The translations under genes and the position numbers were made by a program. DNA of 14,211 bases from Akkermansia sp. (lineage in GTDB: Bacteria; Verrucomicrobiota; Verrucomicrobiia; Verrucomicrobiales; Akkermansiaceae), in contig JAIFNK010000057.1 of assembly GCA_020047775.1 (NCBI GenBank), positions 1 through 14,211 of the forward strand, in the 5' to 3' direction. Below are positions 6,387 through 14,211 of the stretch, piece by piece (within the stretch, counting starts at the first letter, position 1; the number at the start of each line of letters is the position of its first letter). The notes under the pieces are model-generated. The model worked only from the letters and a program-made list of their open reading frames with translations, made no database searches and had not been told where the DNA came from.

Positions 6387-7672
6387 GATGCGTGTTCCAC
6401 CAACGGCAGTTGGATTTCCACGACCGTCTCCCCGTGCGGACCGGCGTCCACCCGCAACTCGCCGCCACGCTCGACGACGAACGCCTTCACCAGATAGAGC
6501 CCCAGTCCCAGGCCGCCGGCTTTCGCCTTGGTCGTGACAAGCGGTTCGCCGATGCGGTCCTCGAATCCGGGCGGAAATCCCGGACCTTCATCACTCACCC
6601 GGAAAACACAGCGCGACTGACGGATTTCCGCATCCAGAGTCACCGGAGTCCCCGCCGGCGCCGCTTCCGCAGCGTTTTTGATCAAAATCGACAGACATTG
6701 GAACAGCCGGCTTTGCGGAAACAACGGCCTAACCGGCGACGACCGCACCCGTACCTCCAGCCTCTCGCGGACCGGATCGGAAACATAGCCGGACAGCAAA
6801 TCCGCCAGATTGTTCCAGTCCAGCGGCTTGCTGTCCTCCTCCGGCGTCTGGCTTGTCCGACCCAGTTTCTCGATGATCACCCGGCAGCGCTCGACCTCCT
6901 GGCGGATCAAGCGCGCGTCCGCCGCACAACTCGAATTCCCGCACGTCTCTCCGACCATCGTTTCCAGATCCTGGCTGACGATGGCGATGGTCCCAAGTGG
7001 CGTGGCCAATTCGTGCGCGATGCCGGCGGCCAGTGTCGCCACCTCCATCGTGCGCCGCGCGTTCTCGCCGTCCACCCGCGCCAGCTCGAACATCTGCCGG
7101 GACTCCCGCAGCCCGGCGGTGAGACGCCCCACGAAATACGCGACTCCGCAGCCCGTCAGCACCATGGCCACCACCATGCCCTGCAGGTGGGCGGTCATGT
7201 CGCTGCAACAGGTCGCACCAGATTCACTTTCAAGAACATGTTGCGAGTGAAACAAGGCCCAGAAGCCCGCCGTGCAAAGCGCGACCGCACCCCACGCCCC
7301 CCACGCCGGAAGCAGGATCACCGCCATGGTGATGTGGAGCAGATAGAACATCGTGAACGGGTTGTGCGCGCCTCCCGTGAAATATAGCATGACGGTTAGA
7401 ATCACGATGTCACCGCCGAGAACCAAGGGCTTCACCCAGGGTCCGTCGCGCCCCGCACGCCAGTAGTAACCCAACAGGCCATTACTCAGGGCAGTAAATC
7501 CGATGCAAGCCGCCAGAATCGCCACTGGCAGCCGGATTCCAAAAAACAAAGCCACCACCAGACAAATCAGAACCTGACCGAGCACGGCCATCCAGCGCAG
7601 GCGGATCAGCCAATGCATTCCCAGCAATTTCTCCGCAGTTCCGTCCTTGCTTGTCATCATGAGGCGGCACAT
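6383..7672 (-). CDS. RegB/PrrB-type redox-sensing histidine kinase (copy 2)
   Basis: The protein has 429 residues from the ATG at 7672; ATGs at 7660 or 7657 are equally possible, as none has a good ribosome binding site. About six membrane segments lie in residues 25-182. It carries GGAHNPF (100-106, quinone motif), H-box IAHELATPLGTIAIVS with His220, Cys263 in EVERCRVII (43 residues after the His, the same spacing as in copy 1), N box (IKNAAEA, Asn333), G1 (DEGPGF) and G2 (GLGLGL). Unlike copy 1 it has a cysteine pair in the loop before the last membrane segment (Cys155-Cys156) and another pair just after the H-box (Cys244, Cys249). It is probably a redox sensor with a differently tuned input. 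It is divergent from the propeller/di-haem cytochrome gene at 7836, a possible regulatory target. Confidence 0.9.
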   Translation of the reverse strand: MCRLMMTSKDGTAEKLLGMHWLIRLRWMAVLGQVLICLVVALFFGIRLPVAILAACIGFTALSNGLLGYYWRAGRDGPWVKPLVLGGDIVILTVMLYFTGGAHNPFTMFYLLHITMAVILLPAWGAWGAVALCTAGFWALFHSQHVLESESGATCCSDMTAHLQGMVVAMVLTGCGVAYFVGRLTAGLRESRQMFELARVDGENARRTMEVATLAAGIAHELATPLGTIAIVSQDLETMVGETCGNSSCAADARLIRQEVERCRVIIEKLGRTSQTPEEDSKPLDWNNLADLLSGYVSDPVRERLEVRVRSSPVRPLFPQSRLFQCLSILIKNAAEAAPAGTPVTLDAEIRQSRCVFRVSDEGPGFPPGFEDRIGEPLVTTKAKAGGLGLGLYLVKAFVVERGGELRVDAGPHGETVVEIQLPLVEHAS

Positions 7673-7835
7673 TCAGGCACGTCCGGCGGTTCTTTCCGAG
7701 TGGTATTTCATCGCTCGCCCCACCCTGCTGCAATTTGACGCATTCCCGGATCAGGAAGTGCCACCTACTTTCCGCGCTTCAATGAGGGCAGCCCTGTATT
7801 CCGCACAGCCATCCATCCCGGATCATTCTCCGCGG
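7673..7835. other. Divergent intergenic region between kinase copy 2 and the exported cytochrome set
   Basis: These 163 bp must hold the promoters of the minus-strand kinase/regulator pair and of the plus-strand cytochrome set. I see no convincing -35/-10 pair, no Shine-Dalgarno and no copy of the TTGTCGCAG repeat found at 3894-3940. The frame of the cytochrome gene is open through this stretch, but the translated extension is unlike an exported N-terminus. Confidence 0.35.
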
Positions 7836-10307
7836 ATGCGTGGCGGAGTGGGCACGTCGCGGCTGCGCTTTCTACTCGTGGCATGTGTGTTGGCGGCCAC
7901 AAGGCTGGAAGCATCCTTCACGCACTTTGAGGCACGCCACTGTCATCCCATCGCGCACACACCGGATGGAAAACTACTGCTCGCCGTGAATGCACCGGAG
8001 GGCCGTCTGTCGGTTTTTTCCACCGCTCCCGGAATGGATTTGCCAAAGCTCATCGCGGAAATCCCAGTGGGCGTGGAACCCGTAAGCGTCCGCGTTCGAT
8101 CAAATCAGGAAGCCTGGGTCGTAAACGAGGTTTCCGATAGTGTGAGCATCGTGGATCTCACTCAGAAAAATGTGGCGGCCACGCTGGTTGTCGGGGATGA
8201 ACCGGCGGACGTGGTGTTTTCCAATGGAAAGGCCTTCGTCACCTGCGCGCGGGAAAACCGGATCGCGGTGATCGATGTGACCTCTCGCTCCGTGGTCTCG
8301 TCCATCCCTCTTCAAGGAAATTTCCCACGGGCACTTGCGCTCTCGCCAGATGGCACACGGCTCTACGCCGCGTTTTTGCACTCGGGAAACAACACCACCA
8401 CCCTTCACTTCCGCAATGCGCCGACCCCTCCAGCGCCGGGCGACATCTCGCTACCAGCCCCACCTCAAGTCGCGCTTATTGTCCCGGATACCGATCCGCG
8501 CATCACCTACAATGTCATCGATCACGACATCGCGGAAATCGACACCACCACACTCACGGTGGTCGGCTATAAGGAAAACATCGGCACCAACATCCACGCA
8601 CTCGATTGCGCCCCGAACGGCAGGATCTGGGCCGGAGCCACCGAAGCGAGAAACCTGATCCGCTTCGAGCCGAACCTGAATGGTATGTTTCAGGAGAGCC
8701 GCGTCGCCCGCATCACCGCCACCGCGACCACGCTTCAGGATCTCAACCCGCAGGCGACGGGCAAGGTCGTGCCGGAGGAAATCAAAAATCTCGCTCTCAC
8801 CCAACCGATGGCGGTTCTGGCAGATACTGATGGCGCATGGATCGCCGCATTCGGCAGCGACCGCATCGCCCGCATCAACAACTCGGGCGGGATGCTCCTC
8901 CGCATCGACCTTCGCGCTACCTATCCGGAAACCGTGCGCGGCCCGCGTGGACTCGCCGTCCATCCTGTGAGTGGCCGGCTCGCGGTTTTCAACAAACTCT
9001 CCAACACCATCTCAATCGTCCAGCCTGCCACCGCCAGTGTGATCGGAGAAGTTCCCGTGGCCAGCCATAATCCCATCCCGGCGGATCAACTCGCCGGGCG
9101 CGGATTCTTCAATGACTCCCGGAGATCCGGAAACGGCACCGTTTCCTGCGCCTCCTGCCACTTCGATGCGGACATCGACGGCGTGGCCTGGGATCTTGGC
9201 GATCCCGGCGGCAACATGCTGACGGTCACCGGCTATGGAATCGCCATCGGCGAACCTTGGGCCGTGGACCGCATCCTTCATCCGATGAAAGGTCCGATGG
9301 TGACCCAGCCGCTGCGAGGCATCGCCGGAGCAGGCCCTTTCCACTGGCGCGGTGACAAGGCCACCATCCAGGAGTTCAACACCAGCTTCTCCAACTTGCA
9401 GGGAGGACAGCCACTCCCGGCTGCGGAAATGGACATGGTGACCGCCTACATCGAGTCCCTGCGCAATCATCCGAACCCTAACCGCCTGCCGGACAATTCC
9501 CTCCCCCCCACCCTCGCCGGCGGAAATCCCACCCAAGGCAAATTCCGTTTCGAACAAGCGAATGTATGCACCAAGTGCCATGCGGGCGAACGGGGCACCA
9601 ATCACATCCTTGATGATTTTAATTCCGTCCTAACACGCCAACCGGTGAAAACCTCCACCTTGGAGCATGTTTATAAAAAGACTCATTTCACACCTGCCCA
9701 GGCCACCTCGCTGAACGGATACGGTTTCACCCATGATGGCACCGGGCGTGACATTCCAAGAGGCCATGAATACGACATGGATCGCTTCCATCTCTTTCCT
9801 AACGCGGAGGCGGATGTGATGTCCTACATCCTTTGCACCGACACCGGCACCAAACCCGCCGTGGGACAAAGTGCGCATCAACCCTCACCGACTCTCGAAT
9901 CCCAAGCCGGGGCCGGAGCCTGCGACCTCATCGCAACCGCCATGGTGAACGGGGAACGGCGCACCTATCTCTATCAACCGGGCTCCGGCACTTATCTTCC
10001 GGACAGCACCGACGAAGTGGCGCTCACTCCCGCCCAGCTCGCCACACTCGCCTCTTCATTGCAGTTCACAGCCGTCCCTCCGGGAAATGGAGCCGTTCTT
10101 TCCATTGACCGGAATGGAGACGGCACGCGGAACCGCGATGAGCCGCCGCCTGGCCTCATGATCGACGCGTTTCTCCAGCCCCGCCCCCAACCTGAGAAAG
10201 CCGACTGGTACATTGAGGCTTCGGAGGACCTCCGGACTTGGAATCCCGAAACCTCGGAATCTCCCGTCGGAACTTCCCGCTTTTTCCGTCTTCACCGCAC
10301 TTGGTGA
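7836..10307 (+). CDS. Exported beta-propeller / di-haem cytochrome c peroxidase-like (MauG/CCP-type) protein, copy 1
   Basis: The protein has 823 residues. The ATG at 7836 is chosen because it opens directly into a signal peptide (MRGGVGTSRLRFLLVACVLA, cleavage near LEA-SF); the frame is open back to 7647. Residues ~30-420 form a YVTN/YncE-like propeller, with repeats such as EAWVVNEVSDSVSIVDL, GKAFVTCARENRIAVIDV and GTRLYAAFLHSGN. A cytochrome part follows: CASCH (438-442), HPMKGPMVTQPLRG (His482), FHWRGDK (His503) and a second haem site CTKCH (578-582), the layout of MauG/bacterial CCP-like proteins. The C-terminus has an EF-hand-like loop DRNGDGTRNRDE (758-769) and a tail ending SRFFRLHRTW. 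It probably acts in the periplasm or at the surface in peroxide reduction or oxidation of a partner. The substrate is unknown. Its paralogue is at 11073-13712. Confidence 0.85.
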   Translation: MRGGVGTSRLRFLLVACVLAATRLEASFTHFEARHCHPIAHTPDGKLLLAVNAPEGRLSVFSTAPGMDLPKLIAEIPVGVEPVSVRVRSNQEAWVVNEVSDSVSIVDLTQKNVAATLVVGDEPADVVFSNGKAFVTCARENRIAVIDVTSRSVVSSIPLQGNFPRALALSPDGTRLYAAFLHSGNNTTTLHFRNAPTPPAPGDISLPAPPQVALIVPDTDPRITYNVIDHDIAEIDTTTLTVVGYKENIGTNIHALDCAPNGRIWAGATEARNLIRFEPNLNGMFQESRVARITATATTLQDLNPQATGKVVPEEIKNLALTQPMAVLADTDGAWIAAFGSDRIARINNSGGMLLRIDLRATYPETVRGPRGLAVHPVSGRLAVFNKLSNTISIVQPATASVIGEVPVASHNPIPADQLAGRGFFNDSRRSGNGTVSCASCHFDADIDGVAWDLGDPGGNMLTVTGYGIAIGEPWAVDRILHPMKGPMVTQPLRGIAGAGPFHWRGDKATIQEFNTSFSNLQGGQPLPAAEMDMVTAYIESLRNHPNPNRLPDNSLPPTLAGGNPTQGKFRFEQANVCTKCHAGERGTNHILDDFNSVLTRQPVKTSTLEHVYKKTHFTPAQATSLNGYGFTHDGTGRDIPRGHEYDMDRFHLFPNAEADVMSYILCTDTGTKPAVGQSAHQPSPTLESQAGAGACDLIATAMVNGERRTYLYQPGSGTYLPDSTDEVALTPAQLATLASSLQFTAVPPGNGAVLSIDRNGDGTRNRDEPPPGLMIDAFLQPRPQPEKADWYIEASEDLRTWNPETSESPVGTSRFFRLHRTW

Positions 10308-10337
10308 GGCATCAATCTCCCTAACTAACACAACACC

Positions 10338-11006
10338 ATGAAACATATGACAAAACACATGATCGCCGCCTTCGCGGCCCTAACCACCATTTCGGCAACC
10401 CAGGCTGCGGTGACCCTCGGCGGGCCACCGGCTGGCAGCGCCTTCTACATATGGGAAGGCACGGTTACGGTGACCAACAGCTCGTTCGCATCCACCACCA
10501 CAACGATCAATCCGGGCGCATGGAGCTATGACAACACCGACACCGCTGCAGCACAGGGCTGGGGGCATACCTCGTCATGGTTTCTCATCGATATTCAGCA
10601 AGCAGCGTATTTCACCCTCTCCATGACCGCCACCACTGCCAATCCCGCTCAACAAGCGGCTGCCCGCCCCGGCTTCGTGCTCTTCGCGGGCAGCGCGAAT
10701 GATGACAATGCAGATAATGTTCACCAATACAGCAACGATGGCACGGACATGGCTCTAAATGACATTTGGGATTCTGGCACGAAGCTCACCTATGTCACCC
10801 ATGGGGTCAACAACGCGGGCAACAGCCTTTCGCAGGGAGTCCTCCTGAACCCAGGTCTTTACACGATGATCTTGGGTAACTCCGCAAGCGCTAGCCTGAC
10901 ACCGGGAACCCCGCAATACTCGGTCACGTTCGCAGTTCCCGAGCCTTCCGCCGCCCTGCTCTCGGTGCTCGGCGGACTGCTTGTGTTCAAGCGCCGCCGC
11001 CGATAA
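10338..11006 (+). CDS. Small PEP-CTERM (exosortase-sorted) exported protein
   Basis: This 222-residue protein has an N-terminal signal peptide (MTKHMIAAFAALTTISATQA, cleavage near AQA-AV; ATGs at 10338, 10347 and 10359 are all possible). Its body is rich in Thr, Ser, Asn and Ala. The C-terminus is a canonical PEP-CTERM sorting signal: VPEPS at 200-204, a hydrophobic helix ALLSVLGGLLVF, then KRRRR. Exosortase removes such tails and the protein is exported or attached at the surface; the exosortase gene is not in this window. The body is probably a beta-sandwich, resembling many PEP-CTERM proteins (for example IDIQQAAYFTLSM, then LLNPGLYTMILGNS), with no enzyme motif and no cysteine. It sits 30 bp after one propeller cytochrome and 66 bp before its paralogue, so it may be a surface partner of both. 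No specific function can be assigned. Confidence 0.85.
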   Translation: MKHMTKHMIAAFAALTTISATQAAVTLGGPPAGSAFYIWEGTVTVTNSSFASTTTTINPGAWSYDNTDTAAAQGWGHTSSWFLIDIQQAAYFTLSMTATTANPAQQAAARPGFVLFAGSANDDNADNVHQYSNDGTDMALNDIWDSGTKLTYVTHGVNNAGNSLSQGVLLNPGLYTMILGNSASASLTPGTPQYSVTFAVPEPSAALLSVLGGLLVFKRRRR

Positions 11007-11027
11007 GCCTCCCCCGGTCCGCCAGCT

Positions 11028-11056
11028 GCGGAAGCCCTCTTCGCGGGGGCTTCCGC
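11028..11056 (+). terminator. Strong hairpin between the PEP-CTERM gene and the second cytochrome gene
   Basis: GCGGAAGCCC (11028-11037) pairs perfectly with GGGCTTCCGC (11047-11056). Two more inner pairs are possible around a TTCGC loop. The stem begins 21 bp after the PEP-CTERM stop. Only a short TTCCCC follows rather than a T-run, so it may terminate weakly, attenuate, or stabilise the upstream mRNA end. Confidence 0.6.
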
Positions 11057-11072
11057 TTCCCCATTCGCCGCC

Positions 11073-13712
11073 ATGCTCTCCCGCCTTCTACTACTGCTCG
11101 CTGCCACCATATCGTGCGCCATGGGCTACACCCATTTGGAGCCGCGGCAGCAGCACCCCATCTCCCTCACTCCGGACGGGAAAAACCTGCTAGCCCTGCA
11201 CTCCACGGCGCACATTTTGTCTGTGTTCGATATCGGCACACCGGCCCGTTCGGTTCCACTGCTCATCGCCGAGATTCCCGTCTCCACCGCGCCCGTCTCG
11301 GTGAAAGCGCGTACCAACGACGAGGCATGGGTAGTCAACGAAGGCTCGGATTCGGTTTCCATCGTTTCCCTCAGCCAAGGCATCGTCATCGATACCCTGC
11401 GCGTCGCGGACGAACCCGCCGACGTGTGTTTCGCCAACGGCAAAGCCTTTGTTTCCTGCTCGCAGAAACGCGTCGTCTCCGTCTTCGATGCCACCACCCG
11501 CGCGCCGCTCGGACAAATCTCAATCAACGGCGTGGCCCCGCGCGCCTTGGTGGCCAGTGCGGACGGCACCAAGCTGTATGTCGCCTGCCTTTACTCGGGG
11601 AACCGCAGCACCGTTCTTCACCCCGATAACGCCCCACCCCAGCCAGCTCCCACTAACAATTCGTTGCCCGCCGCTCCTCAGGTCGGTCTCATCGTTTCCG
11701 CCAATGACAACCGGGTCACATGGAACGTGCTCGATCACGACATCGCGGAAATCAACACCGCCACTCAAGCCGTCGAACGCTGGATCAGCGACGTGGGAAC
11801 CAACCTCTTCGATCTCGCCCTGCACCCGGACGGCTCGCTCTGGTGCGCCAACTCGGACTCGCTCAACCTCACCCGCTTCGAACCCGCGCTCAATGGCGAG
11901 TTCGCACGCCACCGCCTCAGCCGGATCGCCCTTCCCGCCGCCACCATCACCCACCGCGACCTGAATCCCGGCATCACCCGCGCCACCACTCCGACTCCGG
12001 CCAGCATCGCCCTCGCACTGGCCGCACCGAGCACCATCGCCTTCCGCAGCGACGGCCAGCGCGCATGGATCGCCGCCTTCCAGTCCGATCTCATCGCGGA
12101 AATCGATTCTTCCAGCGGGTCTGTTCTTCGCCGCATCGACGTGCGCCCGCCCGCCGCGGGCAGCGACGCCATGCGCGGCCCGCGCGGCCTCGCTCTAACT
12201 GTGGACCGTCTGTACGTGCTGAACAAGATTTCCGACACGCTCACCACCATCCATCCCACGGACGGATCCGTTCTGTCAGAAATCCCGTTAGGCTCCATCA
12301 ACCCGATGCCCGCCAACATCCGTGCGGGCCGAGGCGTGCTCTACGATGCCCGGCTCTCGGGCAACGGCACCCTTTCCTGTGCCACCTGCCACGTCGATGC
12401 CGATCGCGACGGCCTGGCCTGGGACCTCGGCGATCCCGGTGGAAACATGGTCTCCATTCCCTCCGCCACCCTATCGATCCACGACCCCACGGTTTACAAT
12501 CAGCAGTTGCATCCCATGAAAGGGCCGCTCACCACCCAGACCCTCCGAGGTCTCGCCACCAATGACGCGAACCCCATCGATCCCACCGACGGCTCCACCC
12601 GTCCTCCCGCCGCCATCGTCACCAAATTCCATTGGCGTGGCGACAAGCCCAACATCCAATCCTTCAACTCCACCTTCCCCAATCTCATGGCCGGAGTCCC
12701 GCAACCATCCAGCGCGATGGATCGCCTCGCGGAGTATCTCCTATCCATCGCCCACCCGCCCAATCCCAATCTCAATCTGGACCGCTCGCTCAAAACCACC
12801 ATGCCGGAAGGCAATGCCGCCACCGGCAGAACCATCTTCGAAAGCCACGGGCAAAGCCACTGTGCCGTCTGCCACAGTCTCCCCGGGGGAACCAACCAGA
12901 ACATCGATCTGCCGGAACTGGTGACCAAATACCAACCGCTCAAAAACCCCTCGCTGCGGACGGTCTATCAGCGTGCAGGCATCTTCAATTCCACCGCCGG
13001 CGCTTCATCCCTATCCGGCTTCGGCCTCAACTCGGACGGCAGCGGCCATACCATGCCCATCGTCCACCCGTATTCCCTCTCACTCATCAACCGCCCACCG
13101 CTCACCGCCGCCAAAGTCACCGCCTTGGCAAATCTCACCGCCTTCATCCTCTCCTTCGACACCGGCACCGCTCCCGCCGCCTGCCGTGACATGACACTCA
13201 ATGATTCGAACAAGACCGACATGTCCCTGCTCCCGCAACTCGCCACCCTCGAATCCCGCGCCGCCGCTGGCGACAACGGCCTCGTCGCCTGGGGCCGCGT
13301 GGCAGGCATCCCGAGGCGCTACCAATGGAATCCCGCCACATCACTCTATCTCGCAGAGGACCAAACCACCACCTTCACCCGCAGCGCCTTGCTCGCCCTT
13401 CTGACCGGTGGCGACGCGCTTACCTTCGCGGGTGTCCTGCCCAGCGAAACCGCATGGCGCAGCACCGACCGTAACTCCAACGGCACCGCCGACGTGTCGG
13501 AAATCCCACCCACCATCACCATCGAGCGCGATGGTTCCGCGCTCTATCTCCGCTGGCCGGTGAGCGATTGGTATCCTGAGTGCTCAACGAATCTTTCGCC
13601 CCCGTGGCAGCCACCTTCTGGAAATCCCGAAGCTGTCGGCAACTGGTGGAAATTGGCACTTCCCATTGAAACCCAACCCCAACAATTTTACCGCCTCCGC
13701 CGCAACCGGTGA
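11073..13712 (+). CDS. Exported beta-propeller / di-haem cytochrome c peroxidase-like protein, copy 2
   Basis: This 879-residue protein is homologous over its whole length to the protein at 7836-10307. The signal peptide is MLSRLLLLLAATISCAMG, after which YTHLEPRQQHPISLTPDGK matches the mature start of copy 1. The YVTN-like propeller (~20-420) includes EAWVVNEGSDSVSIVSL and GTKLYVACLYSGN. The first haem site CATCH is at 436-440, followed by HPMKGPLTTQTLRG, FHWRGDK and the second haem site CAVCH at 597-601. Relative to copy 1 there is an insertion of roughly 15-20 residues just before FHWRGDK. The C-terminal region repeats the copy 1 layout: an EF-hand-like DRNSNGTADVSE loop (799-810), degenerate at one acidic position, and a tail ending QQFYRLRRNR. 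It is probably an exported c-type redox enzyme of the same kind, with a different partner or regulation. The substrate is unknown. Confidence 0.85.
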   Translation: MLSRLLLLLAATISCAMGYTHLEPRQQHPISLTPDGKNLLALHSTAHILSVFDIGTPARSVPLLIAEIPVSTAPVSVKARTNDEAWVVNEGSDSVSIVSLSQGIVIDTLRVADEPADVCFANGKAFVSCSQKRVVSVFDATTRAPLGQISINGVAPRALVASADGTKLYVACLYSGNRSTVLHPDNAPPQPAPTNNSLPAAPQVGLIVSANDNRVTWNVLDHDIAEINTATQAVERWISDVGTNLFDLALHPDGSLWCANSDSLNLTRFEPALNGEFARHRLSRIALPAATITHRDLNPGITRATTPTPASIALALAAPSTIAFRSDGQRAWIAAFQSDLIAEIDSSSGSVLRRIDVRPPAAGSDAMRGPRGLALTVDRLYVLNKISDTLTTIHPTDGSVLSEIPLGSINPMPANIRAGRGVLYDARLSGNGTLSCATCHVDADRDGLAWDLGDPGGNMVSIPSATLSIHDPTVYNQQLHPMKGPLTTQTLRGLATNDANPIDPTDGSTRPPAAIVTKFHWRGDKPNIQSFNSTFPNLMAGVPQPSSAMDRLAEYLLSIAHPPNPNLNLDRSLKTTMPEGNAATGRTIFESHGQSHCAVCHSLPGGTNQNIDLPELVTKYQPLKNPSLRTVYQRAGIFNSTAGASSLSGFGLNSDGSGHTMPIVHPYSLSLINRPPLTAAKVTALANLTAFILSFDTGTAPAACRDMTLNDSNKTDMSLLPQLATLESRAAAGDNGLVAWGRVAGIPRRYQWNPATSLYLAEDQTTTFTRSALLALLTGGDALTFAGVLPSETAWRSTDRNSNGTADVSEIPPTITIERDGSALYLRWPVSDWYPECSTNLSPPWQPPSGNPEAVGNWWKLALPIETQPQQFYRLRRNR

Positions 13713-13723
13713 GCCCCTCCCGT

Positions 13724-14211
13724 ATGCCACGCATCCCGTCATCCCACAAGCGCCCCGGCTTCACGCTGGTCGAGCTGCTCGTGGTCATCACCATCATCGC
13801 GACACTGAGCACCTTCGCCCTCGTGGCTGCCAGAAATATGCGGGATCAATCACGCTCGGCGGCATGCGCCTCCAACTTGCGTCAGATCGGCTTGGCCATG
13901 CAAATGCATGCGGACGATCATCAAGGGACATATCCAGACACCACACACTCCGCCTCAGCCCAGAGCGCATGGATCTACCAACTCGAACAATATCTCGGGA
14001 AATTCGACGAGATCCGGATCTGCCCCGCCGATCCCAAGGCGAAACAACGATTGGAAAACAAAGCCTCCAGTTACATTCTCAACAGTCTGGTCTTCATGCC
14101 TCCGCTGGATGCCTTCGGCGAGCCGGATGGCCCCGCCCGCAACAAGCCGGCACTGCTTCCAAATCCATCAGCCACGATTCTGGTTTTTATCGCATCCGAT
14201 CGCGCCGGACT
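13724..14211 (+). CDS. Prepilin-like protein (N-terminal cleavage/methylation motif), cut by the window edge
   Basis: From the ATG at 13724 the frame stays open for 162 codons to the right edge, so the C-terminus is missing. The N-terminus is a type IV prepilin/type II secretion pseudopilin signal: a basic leader (MPRIPSSHKR), then the prepilin peptidase site PG-FTLVELLVVITIIA with Glu at mature position 5, and a hydrophobic helix of about 20 residues. Next come NLRQIGLAMQMHADDHQGTYP and RICPADP, characteristic of the large prepilin-like families (DUF1559-type and relatives) that are abundant in Planctomycetes and Verrucomicrobia. These are anchored by the N-terminal helix and are mostly of unknown function rather than pilus subunits. 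It starts 11 bp after the second cytochrome, so it is probably co-transcribed with it. Confidence 0.85.
   Translation, partial: MPRIPSSHKRPGFTLVELLVVITIIATLSTFALVAARNMRDQSRSAACASNLRQIGLAMQMHADDHQGTYPDTTHSASAQSAWIYQLEQYLGKFDEIRICPADPKAKQRLENKASSYILNSLVFMPPLDAFGEPDGPARNKPALLPNPSATILVFIASDRAG

Noticed and set aside
7647..7835. N-terminal extension of the first propeller cytochrome frame back to 7647
   Set aside because: It would overlap the start of the divergent kinase gene and place 63 non-signal residues before a good signal peptide. The paralogue at 11073 starts directly with its signal peptide.
11100..11130. Possible lipobox (ATISC) in the signal peptide of the second cytochrome
   Set aside because: The residues before the Cys fit the lipobox poorly, and the paralogue has no Cys at this place.
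1122..12294. Recurrent CCTAAC/GTTAGG and GGTTAGA words on both strands
   Set aside because: By hand count (about ten of the six-letter word) the number is only slightly above what base composition predicts, and the copies show no spacing or orientation rule.

Overview
The window is GC-rich and gene-dense. It most resembles Verrucomicrobia: it has a PEP-CTERM exosortase substrate, a prepilin-like protein of the type common in Planctomycetes and Verrucomicrobia, large secreted propeller/di-haem cytochromes with a shared C-terminal tail, and very few Shine-Dalgarno sites. This assignment is inferred from protein style, not from a marker gene.

Positions 1-1121 look like a rearrangement scar. The left edge carries a Ski2-like DExH helicase fragment that stops just after motif II. 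A compact toxin-antitoxin pair of the PIN type follows (239-879), then a short relic of the C-terminal helix of a LuxR-type response regulator (about 1007-1090).

Positions 1122-7672 form a respiratory and redox-sensing block. On the minus strand, two overlapping genes (2441-3850, then 1122-2444) encode membrane proteins that both resemble cytochrome bd subunit I (CydA), each ending in a one-haem cytochrome c domain. Divergent from them is a RegB/PrrB-type sensor kinase and RegA/PrrA-type regulator pair (4041-5833). It is followed tail to tail by a second, paralogous pair on the minus strand (5841-7672). Both kinases keep the GGxxNPF quinone-sensing motif, the HELxxPLGTIAI H-box and the redox-active cysteine position known from RegB. 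The divergent promoter region holds an inverted repeat (3894-3940) that is a good candidate operator. The simplest reading is that quinone-pool redox state controls the CydA-like c-type oxidoreductase.

Positions 7836-14211 are a plus-strand set of exported proteins: a beta-propeller/di-haem cytochrome, a small PEP-CTERM protein, a paralogous propeller/di-haem cytochrome, and the start of a prepilin-like protein that runs off the right edge. A hairpin (11028-11056) lies between the PEP-CTERM gene and the second cytochrome. Together they suggest a cell-surface or periplasmic redox apparatus. Its substrate cannot be read from the sequence.

The points most worth following are the paired CydA-like/cytochrome c proteins, whose haem-ligand positions look complementary, and their link to a duplicated redox-sensing two-component system.
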